64,000 bases of DNA from Edolisoma coerulescens (GCA_013397115.1 VWZW01002760.1:1697812-1761811), one strand, 5' to 3'. Positions 41,601 to 56,600 are shown, numbered from the stretch's first letter. A program made the numbers and translations. The notes: generated by a model not told the origin, from the sequence alone.

Positions 41601-44600
41601 GTGTTTTAGATTACTGGGAGAAGGGAATTTGGGAATCAGCAATGCCGAGACCTCAGCCTGTGGGGGGCTGGCACTGGAGCATGCTTCTGGTGCGACTTGG
41701 CAACAAGTAAAATTCTGTGTCTGGAGGCAGGGAATTAAAAAGCACGTGTAGCATGTGCTCTCATGCTTCTCTCAGCTCTCAGAGTAATTGCCTGTAGAAT
41801 TCTACCTTTGTCTCATGCACTGTAGATTGACACAGGACAATTTCAGGAAGAAAAGCAGAAACGATCAAAAGGGCTGTTTGTTCTAATTGATGCAGCAAGT
41901 CCATAAAAGATAAAGATATTCAGGAGGCAGAATATTGATTTAGTCACGTGCCAGGAACGTGTGTGAAGGATAGATGTGACAGGAAAAATAACCTCCTCCT
42001 CTTTGGGAGTGTTAATAAGACAAGCCAAAATACCTGACTGTGTGCAGCAGTGGGAAACAGCCATGCTCTAGGAACCAAACTGGCTGGAATGACTTTCTTT
42101 AAGTATGGTCCACGTGGTACAAATACACATAGTTTTGTGGGGGTGTTTTAGTCAATGCACATCTGGTAAAATTAAAGTATCTGGAGTCACTAGTTACAAT
42201 AATGACCTTGATACATAATTTAATAATTCTGCATGCAGCTTTCATCCTATGAAAAAAAATAGCAAGTGAAAAACTTTTGAGTTCGTACTGCAGAACCAAG
42301 GTAATAATAATTGCTTCTTGTTGCATGTATGCAGAATGAGACAACAATTAGCATTTACTAATTAGGATTTATAATCAGTATGTGACTGGCTGCATTCTGT
42401 TTTAGCTTTGTGGGTTTTGAGACCACAGTAACAAGGCTTCAATAAAATGGTATTGTAAGGTACTCTGTCATATCAGCTTTTCTAAGATCCCCTTTTCATC
42501 TTCTTCCTTTGCTGCTTTGCTAGAGATGAAGAGGATTGTTATAACCACATCTTTTACTCACCTGCCATAATCATAGGATCATTTAGGTTGGAAAAAACCT
42601 TGAAGATCACCACATCCAACCATTCCCCTGGCACTGCCAAGCCCACCACTAAACCGTGTCCCTAAGTGCCACTGCATGTTTCCTAAATACCTCCAAGGAT
42701 GGTGACCCCGCCACTTCCACGGGCAGCCTGTTCCCATGCTTGACAACCCTTTCCATGAAGAAATTTTCCCTCATATCCAATCTAGATCCTTCACCAGCTT
42801 CACAGCTACAGTGCAGCCAGATAACTCATGTAGGCAAACCCACTCAAACTATGTTTTAATGAGATAGAACTAAGAAAACTACTAGCAGTGTCACTGTGTA
42901 GTACGTGGTCTACAAGTTCTGCCTGTGATTCTGTGTTTGGGTGGTTACCTTAAGCAGAGCTCTTGCAACCACAGCTCCACTGCTAGTGCTGCACAAGGTT
43001 GTTAGTTCCAGTTTAGCTCAGATTCCCCTGTGGGAGCAGCAGCCACTTCAGCTAATGTATGTGTGAAACCTGGTGTGCAAATGAGGGGGTCAGGAGGAGG
43101 GTGAAGGAGGAGCAATGTAGATCACAGAATCACAGAGTATGCTGAGTTGGGTCTTTTTAAGTGTCAAGGAGCCTCTGAGAACTGTTCTGGTGGAGGGTAA
43201 AAGGAAAAAACAAACAACTTTTTATTTGGGAGCTTTGTTCTAGAAGTTTGTAAAATGACATGAATGTGGGGGAGGCATTTTTATGTTTTAGAGAAATTCT
43301 TTCCTCTCTTCCACATACTGCACTGAGCAATCTCTCCCCCTCCACCCTCACCCACTTTAACATTACTATTAATACTCCTCTTTCCATCTGTCTACGGTGA
43401 GTTGGAATAAATGAAAATTGCAGCAGGATGAGGTAACTGATATGTTCTATGTCCTCTAGTTTAACCTTCACCTCACTGGTGACATCCATGCCATCACTGC
43501 AGCCAACAACCTGGTCGCTGCTGCTATTGACGCGCGTATCTTCCACGAGCTGACTCAGTCTGACCAGGTACAATCCTTTCTTGCCGTGCATTTGATCCCA
43601 GCCCACTTTGGCCAGGCTGTTCTGGGTGTGCCAGCAGTGCTGATTAAGTGCCTGTTTCATTCTGCAAGGCTCTCTACAACCGTTTGGTGCCATCTGTCAG
43701 TGGTGTCAGGAAGTTCTCAGACATTCAGATCCGAAGACTACAGGTGAGCTCTCTGCATTCCCATTGGTTTCTGGTTCTGTTCCATTTGCTCATCCTTCAG
43801 GTAGGCAGAGCTACGTTACAGAAACCCTCCTGTTGTCCCCTAGGTCATTCTGCTGGCATTTATTTTTTTACATGAAGTGTGCAGAAGTGTGGTAGCCCTT
43901 CATACAGCACAGAAAACAGTGAGATGCAGCCCTGAGAGGAGGAATCACTGATATAATTCTGTAATATACTCTATGATTAACACAGTGGGAAGAGACAGAG
44001 ATTAGTGTCCTTTATTAGTGGTGTCAGTTCAGTGTCCTTAATGCAGTTTAAGAAAAGACCAGAATTAGTCTCTGTACCTAACACACAGTTACAGCTAGAG
44101 ATTAGTGGTACCCATGTGACAGCTATGTAGATAATGCAGCACAAAAAAAGGCAATTCATAAAATTCAGCAAAAAGAGAACAGAGAATTTTCTTTGTCTTA
44201 CCCAGACTGAGAAAACAAAGAAAAATGAAAAAACCACCTGTTCCCTACATGGCAGGTTTCTTCTCTGCAAAACAACAAAAAAAAAGAATTCCCAGTTAGA
44301 TAAGTAGCCCTGTCATTGAATGGCAGTCCCTGAGCAGCCCACAGCTTCTCTGATCCTCGAAACTTAAGGGCATGTGCAAGTTCACATTGGCTTCTGCAAA
44401 AATGAGGATTAGCAGATGAATAGTTTTGCACTGGGCTTGAACCTTGCAGCTAGGAGGACAGACTGGGCCCTGCTGAGCTCCTTCAAGGTACAAGCTTGTT
44501 TTGTAGAATATTCAGGCTGGATCAGTTGCCCGTTTGGAAGTCAGGAGCAATAGTCAGACTCCTTAGGAAGGTAAAACTGATATATTAATTGGCTATAATG

Positions 44601-47600
44601 TCTTAACCATTAGAGAATGTGTGGTTTGCTTCCACTGCTGAGCAAGAAATGATGTCATACTGCTTGGTGTTCCTGATGGACTGCTGAGGGAACTCTGCCC
44701 TAACCACTCTTCTGGTTATTAAATGTCAAGATGTGAACAGGATGCTAGTACTCCAGAAAGATGATATCTCTGTCATTGTTGTTGTTTATTTCCTTTTCTA
44801 AATGATATGCTTGAAGAGGAAAAGAACAGACTTTCTTCTTCCCTGCTGTTCTTCAGGAGAAAAATACGACTTAACTGTCTAGTTAATTAAAAAAACCTCG
44901 CTCGTTCATAAATCAACTGAATCGTTTCCCTCGTGCCGAAGCTTGCGCTTGTATCAGGCTTCTTGAGATAATTCTTCTCTCAATTAAGCAACTTGGCAAA
45001 CTGCCCATCCTCTCAGTGTGTTCAAGATCAGCTTTCTGGGATGCTGACAGCCTTGTGACTGAATTGTTTAATTCCTCCTTTGTGCTGCTTAACCAGCATG
45101 CTGCAAGCAGTGGCTTTAAATACGTGTGGCTGTGTGCAGTGACCCCAGGCAAACTAATGAGAAATGGATGTAAGCATGTGAGACTAATGACGAGAACAAG
45201 GCGTGGAAGGAACTGCAGAGCTGTCTCTTACTCTTTCTGTAGGTGCCTTGCACAAAGCTTGGTCACAACCTGCCCTGATGAGCTCCATTGTCTGCCTTGC
45301 CCTTTACGAGCTGGACAGCAGCAAGCTCTGTCCAGTGTGTGCTGATACGGATCATCTTACGTTGTGGGGTCTGGGAGAGAGGGCCCCAAAAAGGCAGCCC
45401 CTCCTTATTTCTGAATATGCAGATACTGCTGCCAAAGCCTCAATGCTGCAGTAAAAGGTTCGTTTCTCTGAATCTTCTCACTATACCTTTTATTTGTTTT
45501 TTCTTCCCATAGAAACTGGGCATTAACAAAACTGATCCTATGGCTTTGACAAAGGAAGAAGTAAATTCATTTGTGAGATTGGACATTGACCCAGGCACCA
45601 TAACGTGGCAAAGAGGTACTAGAGACATTAAATGAAAGAAAACGTGTGTCAAAAGAGACGTTTGCAATTGCAGCTGAAACTCTGTTTCCTGGGAAAGTGG
45701 CAAAGAGGGCAGAGCTGGGCCCTCCTTTCTTAAGCTTGGTGGGATGGTTGCCTGCAGCTGGGATCCCATTTCTAGAGGGTCTAACACAGGGGCTTGAATC
45801 TGCTCTGAATTCACAAACATTAAGAGCTTGCCAATGGGTGCAAGTTTGTGTTTCTGGATTTGTCAGTCACTGAGAGAGTTGAATTTGGCAACTGTAGCCA
45901 ACAGCCTTTTTACCTGACGGCTCTGCGAGTAAGGAGAGGGTTCTGCTCTGGGATTAAACTCAGTTTTAATCTGCACGCTTGCTCTGTCAGGGACTGACAG
46001 CAGATGAAGGCCAGAGTTTTTAAAAGGTTTTTAAGGATAGTTGAAGGTAAGATCATTCTCTGGTCTGGCAGATTTAATATTTCACTATGAAAAGAATTTT
46101 AAAAGTGGACCTTTTTCCTGAGTTAGGCTCCAAGAGTGCCTAACTGATTGCTTTTTCTTCTTTCTTTTAAAATACAGTGTGAAATGTATTCTCCAGAATT
46201 TGCTTCATAACCTGTAATGAGGCAAAAGTAGTCTGCCTCATGGGGAATACTTCATAAAACACTTGGAATATTTCAAGCATATAGAAAGAAACAGCAAATT
46301 TAAGCCAGTATTTCATAGTTTGTGTTTCCAAGGTAATTTGACTTAATGGAGCTATGTGAGACAATTCTCACTAAATGATAGTATCTGACCATTTTATCAC
46401 TTAACTTATAAAGTGATAATTTTATTTCTTTTTGACTGCAGTAATTTCCTGAATTCATATTGCTTAATGATAGTGAAAAATCAATTGGAATAATATTAGC
46501 AGTTCTGCTTTTCAGAGAAGCTTTGGTCTGGTGGTTAATGCACACAAAGAGATGCAGACTTCCTCTGGATGCAGTGCAGGGTCTGGTGTGTCTGTGGGTA
46601 TCTTAACTTCATTGCAGTTTGTGTGTAAGAGTCATGTTGAGAAGCACTTGCCATTCTTTAGAAGAGGATGGTTTCTCAAACTGCCATCTTCTCTTCGTTG
46701 ATGACCTGGCTGGGTGTTTGTCACTGGGCTTAGATATGAATTTATGACTTGGCAATGTGACATCTTACCTCTCTGCATTCCTTTCAGTACTGGATACAAA
46801 TGACAGGTTCCTTAGGAAAATCACTATTGGACAGTCTCCAACAGAGAAGGGCTTCACACGAACGGTAATTGTTCCCTTTTCTCCCATGTTTTAAAAAGTA
46901 CTTTGGAAAAGGTGTTCCTAAAGCAAGTTTCTGTAACTCCAGCTATTTTCATCTTTTACCTCTGTCTTGTTAAAGAGGAAGCACAAAGTCTTCTCAACCA
47001 AACAGTTCAATTTGCTGTCAGTGCTGTGTTTAGTTTTATTGTCTGTTCCCTCCTTCCTGTTCTCTTCTGAATATTGGCTTCCCAAACTGGGATGGCTGTG
47101 GCATAACAATGGTACACAAGTGCCCTTTCTAAAGATGGTACATGACCATGGTTCATCTTCACTACTGCAGGTGTTTTGGGTGGGGTGTATCTGGCCAAAA
47201 CTAGGCACAGTATCTGAGCTTGTCTAGATTAATTGGATAATCAATAGAGTAAGAGGCAATGTGACTCCCCTCATCCCTTAAGTAACTGTCAAATTTATGG
47301 TTCAAATTAATTGTGCTCAGAAAAGCCTCTTTCTTTGGAGTTGAAATGTCCTTAGGGTGTTTAGCTTCCCTGAGGTGAAAGTGTCTGCATTATGTCAGAT
47401 GAATTCTACCCTCGATTTCCTATAGAATCTGGGGTTTTTTTGTTGGTGGAGTTTTTTGTCTTTTACTGTATTGTTTAGCAATAATCAGATGAGTTAGTAA
47501 GCTCAGTGTTCAAAAATATAATTTGTTAGTGCTGAGTGTTCTTACATGAATCACTGATGTACGTGCCAGGAGAGACATGTAATAGCAACAGAATGAGTAG

Positions 47601-50600
47601 GTTGTACCTAATTTTGCAAAAAAAAAAAAATCCAGCTTAAAATGGCCAAATTAAATGAACTATGTTCTGAGATCAGTGCTTTGGATTTCTTGTATATTGT
47701 ATGTCTGTATTTTTTTTTCTTTTTTTTCTTTTTTTTCTTTTTTTTTTTTTATGATAGTGATGATTTTCCTTGTTTCAAGAATTGAACAGAGGTAAGGATT
47801 GCTGGGAGGGAATCTTGATGAGTTCACGTCCTTCATTTATCTCTTGCAGGCTCAGTTTGACATCACGGTGAGCAGTGAAATCATGGCAGTCCTAGCCCTG
47901 GCTGATGGGTTGGATGATATGAAAAAGCGATTTGGCAGAATGGTGGTAGCTTCCAGCAAAAAAGGACAGCCAGTTACAGCAGATGACCTTGTAAGAGTCA
48001 TTGTCATTAAATGCTTTTTCCTCTTATTTCTGAAAGTCCTTGCATTAGAAGGCAGAGAGATGCTTCTGTGTAGAAAAAACTTAACATATAGAAGATCAAA
48101 GATAAAATCCCAGCCCCTGCAGTTAATGAAGGTTTTTTACTTTGGTGTGGCTGCCACCTTATCCAGAGAGGGTTATGTGTGTGTGACCTGGGCAGGGACA
48201 AGGGTCCTCTGTGATGTGCTGTGTGTCAAGTTGAAACTGGCACCATAGGAGTTACGGGGGAAATAGGCGGTGGTTTCTGCATAAAAAGCATGTTTATGAA
48301 TCAGAAGAACTCAAAATGCATCCTGCTGGCCATCCTGTTTCTTAGGCTCCCTAGAGTGAGGAAAACACTGAGCAGGAACAAAGCCTCGTGCAAATTTAAT
48401 TACAGACAATGAAATACCTTCTTCTGGGAGTCTGTGAATGCTATAAAAGCCAAAGCCCTTGCAAAAAAGTGTGTGTTCTCTGTAAGAGGCAGCCTTTGAT
48501 GAGGGATACAAATATTTAATTTCCACTGCATGAAATGCTGAAGGTCATAGCACTGGTGATGCCTGTTGCCAGTGTGTAAAGCAGCCCTAAGCAGCAGTTG
48601 CAGGCTGCAGCACTGTTTTGCAGCTGTTCATCCAATAATTATTAGTTCTTGGCAGGTTTGTGGAGTGTGTCAAATACCACTTTCCCAAATGGTGCTTCAG
48701 CATTTCAGGGGAATGCCCTGTGTCCCAGGCACTTCTTCCTGACCTGGGTTTCCAGCTAGGTGGGACAGGGCACTGAGGCTTACCCAGCTCTTGCTATCTT
48801 GCTGCACGTTTTTTGTTTTCTTATGTTTTGGGGGGATGTGGGAGTGTTGTTTATTTGTTTTACTTCCTCCCAGGATGAGGCTAAGTAACAGTAGATTGGT
48901 GGCCTGACTCTGGCCTTGCAGGAAAAGTGCCAGGCTGGAACCATTTGTCTGTAAATCCCTGTGTGAGACATTTGTTGGGAATGAGAAAGACCATGTGCCA
49001 AAGTTCTGTAGGCAGCTTTGAGATTCTAATTCCTACACCTAGCATGCTGCCAGTTTAACTTAAGTAACTGAGTTAAACCCTTTTTCTGGAAAACAGGAGT
49101 CTTTCTTACTGCCCATCAGCCGTGTAGGCAGATGGTACTTGGCTTGGGAGTTACTTTGACTTTTCTGCAGAGTCCAGGTGATGGAAGTCTTTCATCTCAA
49201 CTTTTTTTTAACTTTTTAAAAATCTAATTCTATTTAATTCTGTCCATTCCAACTGCAGAATGGAGGATGCTGTCAGACATCCAACGGGTTCTCGTCTGCT
49301 GTGTGTTTTCACTGATGGCAGCCATGGCTTGTGTTGTTAGGACCATGTTGTACACGCCTCATGCAGGCAGAAATGTGGTGATTGCAGAGACCTGGCTGGG
49401 TCCTGCTGCTGTGATGCAGCCAATGTCATGAGTGTGCTATCAGGAAGTGCAAAAAAAATCTGGGAAGAAATGTGGAATCAAAAACTGACTACAGGTTTTT
49501 AGAGATGGGAAGTATTGAAGTGCAGCTGAGTGACACGGGTCTGAAATGTCGCCATGGAAATCTTGCTCTGTAGTTTTCATTATTGTGGAGATGACTGAAA
49601 TTTAAAGCTTATCCATTAAATGTTAAATAAGCTTTCATGTGGCAGGATTGAAACTAATGAAACAGAGCAGTGAATGTCTTATAAAGAAATGGTCTTTCAT
49701 ATCTTTGAGTGCTGCAATTCAGTTGAAATTGAAAGGGAAGAAAAAGAGATTATGGGTCAAGGTTTTCATAACTGCTGTGAACATTTGGCTCAGGACTCAT
49801 GACTGCAATTTTAGTTACTTTTTCCAGTGCTGGGTAACAGCTGGTTTGGTTTCCACTGGACTGTCAGTCACAAAAATGACCAAACCCACATTTTCTCTTC
49901 CCAAAGCATATGGGGATGAAATCACAAGGCTTTCATTGCACAGGAAGCAGAATTCAGCAGGCTACATGGCTGCACCTGGGAGGAAATATGGGCTCCAGTG
50001 TTTGCCTTTCATGTCAGCCTGGTTGTTCTTATCAGCACAGAGGTTCACTTAAAAAGTTATTTCTGCACAAGAGACTTGGGCAGGATGTAGCAGGTTGTTA
50101 TAACATTTTAAGGCCAGTATGTAGACAGAGTTTCTGAAAAGAAGGAAGAAAATCCAAGACAAATCCACCAGCAAGGTCTAAGAACATTGCTTTGTGCTGC
50201 TGAATGGGCTGCAGTAAACCGTATTTATTGAAAGGTTACTCCCTTGCTGCTCTTATCTGCTAACCTTGCCATAGCATTGAAACATGAATTAATTGTTCTT
50301 TGTGCCTTTGCTACAAAGTGATGGCCCAGCAAGGTCACAGGCAAGAGGCTGCTCCCACCAGAAATCACAGATCCTCTTACAGGAATGTAAAGGTCATTTT
50401 TCTACTTTGCCCTGACTAGAGTTAGTTCTGTGTTGAGCAGCTTCTGGTTCTGGTACCAAAAGCCCACCAGGACAGAATGAGAGCATAGGAGCTTGACACT
50501 GCATAAGAACCATGTCAAGGTCTTGGTACATCTAGAAACTGATTGCCCTTTTATGTTTTAGGGAGTGACTGGAGCTCTGGCTGTCTTGATGAAAGATGCT

Positions 50601-53600
50601 GTTAAACCAAACCTCATGCAGACACTGGAGGTGAGCACAGATGATTTGCTTCTTGGCTCTGAGAAGGCACTTAGAGCAACTGGTTTAGGTCATTCATCAC
50701 AGTCAGTGTGGGTCTGCTCAGCTCAGAGTTGGGGGTTTTCTGTGGTTTCCTGCTCAGGGCTAGGGGAGAGGGCTGGATTCCTTCTAGGTCTGCCATTGGC
50801 ATGTGGGATGACCCTGAGGAAATGCACTAAACTTGCTGTGTCTTTGTTCTGTTGTCTTTAATGTCAAGAAGTGTTTTGGGAATTTAAATGGTGTGGATGG
50901 AGAATGACAAAGAGTTGCTGGGATTTAGCCATCCTTTTCCTAAGCGGATTAATACCTCCACTTGTGGAGATTATAATAATCCTGTTTGCCCTGTAGTCCT
51001 TATTGCTGATAACAAATGTCTGATCAGAAGGCTTTAAGATCTGTCTTCTAAAACTATTTTTCTTTACTTTCAGATACCACAGTACTTAGCTCCTGAAATG
51101 CTGCATATTTGCAAAATTGCACTTTCTGATTTTCTGTCTCTCCCATATCCCCCCTGTTCTAGGGAACACCAGTGTTTGTTCATGCTGGACCTTTTGCGAA
51201 TATTGCACACGGGAATTCCTCTGTGTTGGCAGACAAAATAGCACTGAAGCTTGTGGGTAAAGACGGTTTTGTTGGTAAGTGTGTGGAGTGTGGGCTATTT
51301 CTGTTTGCTTTTTGTTTTGGAGGGAGGGATCTGCCTTTTTTTATCCTGACTGTCTTTGGGCTTTTCTTCGTAATTTTTTTTCTTGGAAGAAATTTCTGAT
51401 TTATATAATCAGAGTATGATTTCTCCACCCAGAAATCTTTCACAAACTTCTTTTTATTTCCTACTCTAGTTACAGAAGCAGGATTTGGTGCAGACATAGG
51501 CATGGAGAAATTCTTTAATATTAAGTGCCGCTATTCTGGTCTCCGGCCTCACGTGGTGGTGTTGGTTGCTACTGTCCGAGCTCTGAAAATGCACGGGGGA
51601 GGACCTGCAGTAAGTACTGGGGAAGGTTTTCAGTAGGCCTGAGGGGCTGTTCCTGTTGTTCTGATCCAGTCACTTATAACCCTGTGGAGTTTGATCAGCT
51701 CGAAATTGTCTTGAAATTCACAGTTGTAAAAGGAATTGATATTTCCCTGTTGGTCAGCAGCTTCATTGTGGTATGTTACAGGTTCATAGCTGCTGGTTTT
51801 ATTGCCCTAGTGAAGTGCCTGCATGCTGGGCCACTTGTGATATTCCCCGAGTCAGTCATGTATTTTATCATGCAGTCTTTTATTCTTCCCTTTATTTTCT
51901 TCTTACAAATAAAAAGGATCAGCATGCAGTGGGATGCTGTATCTTGATACCGTTCAATAAGAATCAAGCATGGATTGCTGTCATGGATAAAAGTCTAATG
52001 GGGCTCCGTTTCTTTCCTTTTTTCTGTAGGTCACTGCTGGGGTACCTTTGCCAAAAGAATACACAGAAGAGGTAATCTTAAGCTGTTGTGACAGTGGACC
52101 AGCTAACTGTGGTCATGACATGATGGTGTCACGCAGTGCCTGCCTGGATTACTTGTGTGTCATTTATTTAGCTGCCACAGAAAGGCTGCTTCATACAAGC
52201 TGTAATGTTCTTTTTTTTTTTTTTTTTTAATGATGTTACTTTGGGTCTGTGCTTTCAAGCATTTATTGTCCTTGATCTAGCCAATGTTCAGAGCATTTTT
52301 TTTCCTCCTTAACTCACACAGTTGCCTGTGTGGTCAATTTTTCATAGTGATACCTACTCTGTTTCCCCAACCCTCTCAGTGTGGAGTAATTGCTTGGCTG
52401 AAATATTGTCTCTGAAAATATTCAGAGTGCCTCTCTAATTACTCTCTCCTTAACAGCAGTTTTTGTTTTTATCCCCCACTCATTTGCAAGCAAGTGAGGA
52501 AAGTGAACTAAAGTCTCACCTTCTATCCTTGTGCCTTGAATGGTTGTGTGCACTTGGATAATTGATCAGGCTCTTTCTTGCTGCAGCTCTTTCACTCATG
52601 GAGCTACTGTATATATTATCCTTTGCATAGGAAGGGATGAAATGTCTGTATTTCCAGGAATAGTCTCTGATGCTGCAAAATGTAAATATATGTAAACTGA
52701 AAGCTGTTGCCACAGACTTCAAAGGGATGTAATGAAATTCACTGCTGGTGATACTTAATACATAAAGAGAAATGTGTCAGAGAGAAACTGAGGCCTTACT
52801 GTGGGGAGTTAATGAGAACAGGTATTAACTTTTTAAGAATGACAAAAAGTGGTAAAAAGGGGTTTCTCTTACCTTGGCTTGATAGCTGAAACCAGTGATC
52901 ATTAGAAGCAGTCACTCTTTCTCCTGTCATCTGCCCAAGAGCATGCAGTGGTCTGGACTGTTCAGAAAGCAGCACTGGGGATTTGCCTCTGTGGTTTCAT
53001 TCCCATTTTGACATTTTTACCATTAGCTTGTGGATTTAGTGGGTTTGGAACAAGAGTTTCCCTGATAAAATATGCTTCCTGATTGCTGTCTTCTTTACAG
53101 AATCTTCAACTGGTGGCAAAAGGCTGCAGCAACCTAAACAAGCAAATCCAGAACGCGCGGATGTTCGGTGTCCCGGTGGTCGTGGCTGTCAATGCTTTCA
53201 AGTAAGTGAGCTGGGATGGGGAGGTGATGCAGGGGTGTATGAAGTATGGCACTTCATACACTGTGTTTAACAAACTCTTGTTTTCAGTGCTGTTCATGTG
53301 TTGTTGGCAGCATTTCCATAGAGTCATAAAACCATAGAATGGCCTGGGTTAGAAAGAACCTTAAAGATCATCCAATTCCACTCCCCTGCTGTGAGTAGGG
53401 ACACCTTTCACTAGACCAGGTTGCTCAGACCCCCGTCCAACCTGGCCTTGAACACTTTCAGGAACACTTTCAACACCTGGGCAACCTGTTCTAGTGCCTT
53501 AGCACCCTCAAAGTAAAGAATTTTTTCCTAGTATCCAATCTAAACCTACTCTGTCAGTTTGAAACCCTTCCCCCTTGTCCTGTCTCTATGTGCTCTTGTA

Positions 53601-56600
53601 AGAAGTTTCTCTGCAGCTATCTTGTAGGCTCCCTTCAGACACTGGAAGGCCACAGTTTTGCATTGTTGGAAAATGCATGAATTGGGCTCTGCATGTTGTA
53701 CTGCCCAGGAAACAACCACTGTGTGGTCTTTTTATGCAGCAGAAGTACTTTGAGCTGTGGAGTTAAAGCTGACGCCAGCCAAGGAGGAGGCTGTGGTGGA
53801 TAACCCCTGAGCAGCTTTCTGGTAGCTGTGATTTCTTTGGACAGGTTTTGGATCTTGTCGAGAGCAAACATTCATTTCCTATGTGTGCATTCTGGTACAA
53901 ACACGCAAACTTTCTCCTTGCAGGACAGATACAAAGGCTGAACTGGCCCTTGTGGTACAACATGCAAAGGAGGCAGGAGCATTCGATGCTGTGGAGTGCA
54001 CTCACTGGGCAGAGGGAGGGAAAGGAGCCCTGGCCCTGGCCCGAGCTGTTCAGAGAGCATCCCAGGCACCCAGCAACTTCAGGTTCCTCTATAATGTGGA
54101 GGTAGGAACTTGCACTGTTACAGAGATGCTCTGTTGATAAGGTGGAGATCAGTTGGTTACACTAGCTTAAGTTGCTTAGGGCTGTCTGAGAAATTGAGAA
54201 GAAACATGATGTTAAAATTGTAACATTGATTCCACCAGTCTCAAAGACCCAGTTAGTCAGTTCTTACTGTTTCGGCTACCCATTGAAATATTGAAACATG
54301 TTTTGAAAACCCTCAAATTACTCTTTATTTTGTTCTACAGCAACTGGAATTAAACCTTATGTCGACAGATGGGCATTTCACAACACATGTGGAGGATCTA
54401 AAACTGCTGTGATGCTGCAGGTCTTTGTACTTTGGCCACGCTGATTTGCCTGTCTTTTTTGTTTTTCTAGCTGCCTGTTGTAGATAAGATCAGGCTTATT
54501 GCCCAGCAGGTCTACGGGGCAAGAGACATTGAGCTGCTTCCAGAAGCCCAGGAGAAAGTTGCCCTGTACACTAAGCAGGTGGGTTTTCCACATCACCTGG
54601 TTGCAGTGGTGCCTTTCATTTAAAATTACCATACTGAACAGTGGTGTTCAAGCTGTGTTTGAAGGGAATCCTCACTCAAATTGTGTCCCTGGGAGTCATT
54701 AAATGCTGCTGTGGCAGAGGAAGAAAAGGATGTGGGAAAGGAGAAACTGTCTTCTGGTGGAGAAGACAGAACTCACTCATCTGGCCCAGTACCACCCAGT
54801 ACCCATCTGTGATAGTTTTGAGGAGAAAGGCCAGGAGGATTTAGTGATCCTTTTCTACTATACTCTCCAGTCTTTCAGCATTTAGAGAATTAGGGAATTA
54901 CAAGTCATTACGCTGGTTTTAAATAGTCTCTGATTATTTTTTCATCTTGTTCCATTGAGATCAAGTTCCACTAATCAGTTTTTGAGCCCATGTGGATTTT
55001 TGTCAGTCACAATTATATTGGGGGAAGAGTTCTGTGGGTTATACAAGACGTGTTGTGGAAAGTTTAAGTTTTGAACCTGCCATCTGGTTGTTGAATTCGA
55101 TGTTTTCTGGTTGCTGTGTTGCTTTTGCTCTTCTCTAGCATGACATTGTTGTGAATTTACCTGCTTCTGCATTATTGAAGGTCTTTGAAGAGAAAAGCAA
55201 TGTGAAGACTGGCAATTCATTGGTTGCAGGGTGCTGTAACCAATTTTCCTTTTGCAGTCCATTTACTACTGGCATATATAGCTTCTCACTTTCGTGCTTC
55301 TTGTATATCCCTTTACAAATCCATCATAATCCCAAAGGCATGTAATTGCCACTTCCTCACGGCCTGCAATTGCGTTGATCAAACATTTCTAATTAACTGA
55401 CCTCATCTGAACAAAAATTTAACTCTGAGCTGTTTAACATTTTGGTAAGAGAGTAGAAAGTAAGTTGGCTATCAAGGTTGTATATCCAGCACTTCCATAC
55501 CATTAATTTTTTCCTCAGTTGGATGTGCTGAGGGACATGGTGGTTCTTTCTTTAGTTCTTAATTGGGGGTGGGGAGAGAGTTTGAGAGAGAAGGAATGGG
55601 GATGCAGAATGATCAGTCGATCTGACAGGCTGTGGATGAAGCACTTGCTGGGGAATAAAATGTCTGATGTCTGCAGAGAATGGCACAATAGAGCAATTAC
55701 ATTTTTGTACTGTTTTTTCCACTTATGTCATTCCTTTTCTTTCTCTTTTCCCAGGGATTTGGAAACCTGCCAATCTGCATGGCTAAAACTCACTTGTCGT
55801 TGTCTCATGACCCTGAACAAAAAGGAGCACCTACAGGTTTTGTTCTGCCAATCCGAGACATTCGGGCCAGTGTTGGGGCTGGATTCTTGTATCCACTGGT
55901 AGGAACGGTATGTGGTAGCTGTGGAGTGAGGAAAAAACTTCATGGGCATTCCAGGAATCACTTACTTGTATGTATCTTAAATTAGGAGAGTGCTTGTCAT
56001 TTACAGTTGGTGTATTAGCAGTCCAGTGTATCAGGTGCCTTAATAGAGGTTTCTCTCAGGGGGAAGAGGGAGGCTGAAATAGACCATCTGACATGTGAAT
56101 AATTAGCAAAGCCTCTGCTGTATCCCTCAGGTCCCACATCTCTCTTTTCCTCGATTTTGAGAAAAGGGTGATGAGCTCTGTAGTTAGTGAATTCTAGGAA
56201 CAGCAGTCTGGTAGAGGGAGAAATCCTTGGCCCACCTGGTTGCTGTTGTGACATTGCATTCCTGGTGAAAGCACTTTGCAGGTGACCTGTGTACACCTGT
56301 GGATCAGGGTAGAACAAGGCAGCCCCTCCTGAGCTTACAGAGCAGATGCCTCTGGATGAGACACCCCCAAAGCAAAGCTGACCTGTGCTATCAATCATTT
56401 ATCAGGCTCCCCTCCTCTTAGGTTCTCATGGTTGTGCTGACCATCTGTTTGCTGTTCAGCCTGCAACAATTCCAACAACTCACTTCACTGTGCCCTTGAG
56501 TTTCTAGTTTCTGTTTTTTGATGTGATTGGCATAATGTCAGCTGAGAGAGGGGAGAGAGTAGCAACAATGAAAATAGGATCCTGGAACAGCTTTGATATG

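Larger units (their letters stand above)
41183..43459 (+). other. MTHFD1: MTHFD1 intron 13
   Basis: A 2.3-kb intron containing one antisense-oriented CR1 fragment (42568-42790) and a short CR1-terminus remnant (43121-43152). The rest is unique sequence. Confidence 0.85.

Noticed and set aside
43157..43693. Antisense 178-codon frame, the longest after the promoter-region one
   Set aside because: It is the reverse strand of MTHFD1 exons 14-15 and their short intron. The conserved coding sequence is on the + strand.
49639..50052. 137-codon + strand frame in intron 18
   Set aside because: No family resemblance, and including it would break the uninterrupted 935-residue alignment.
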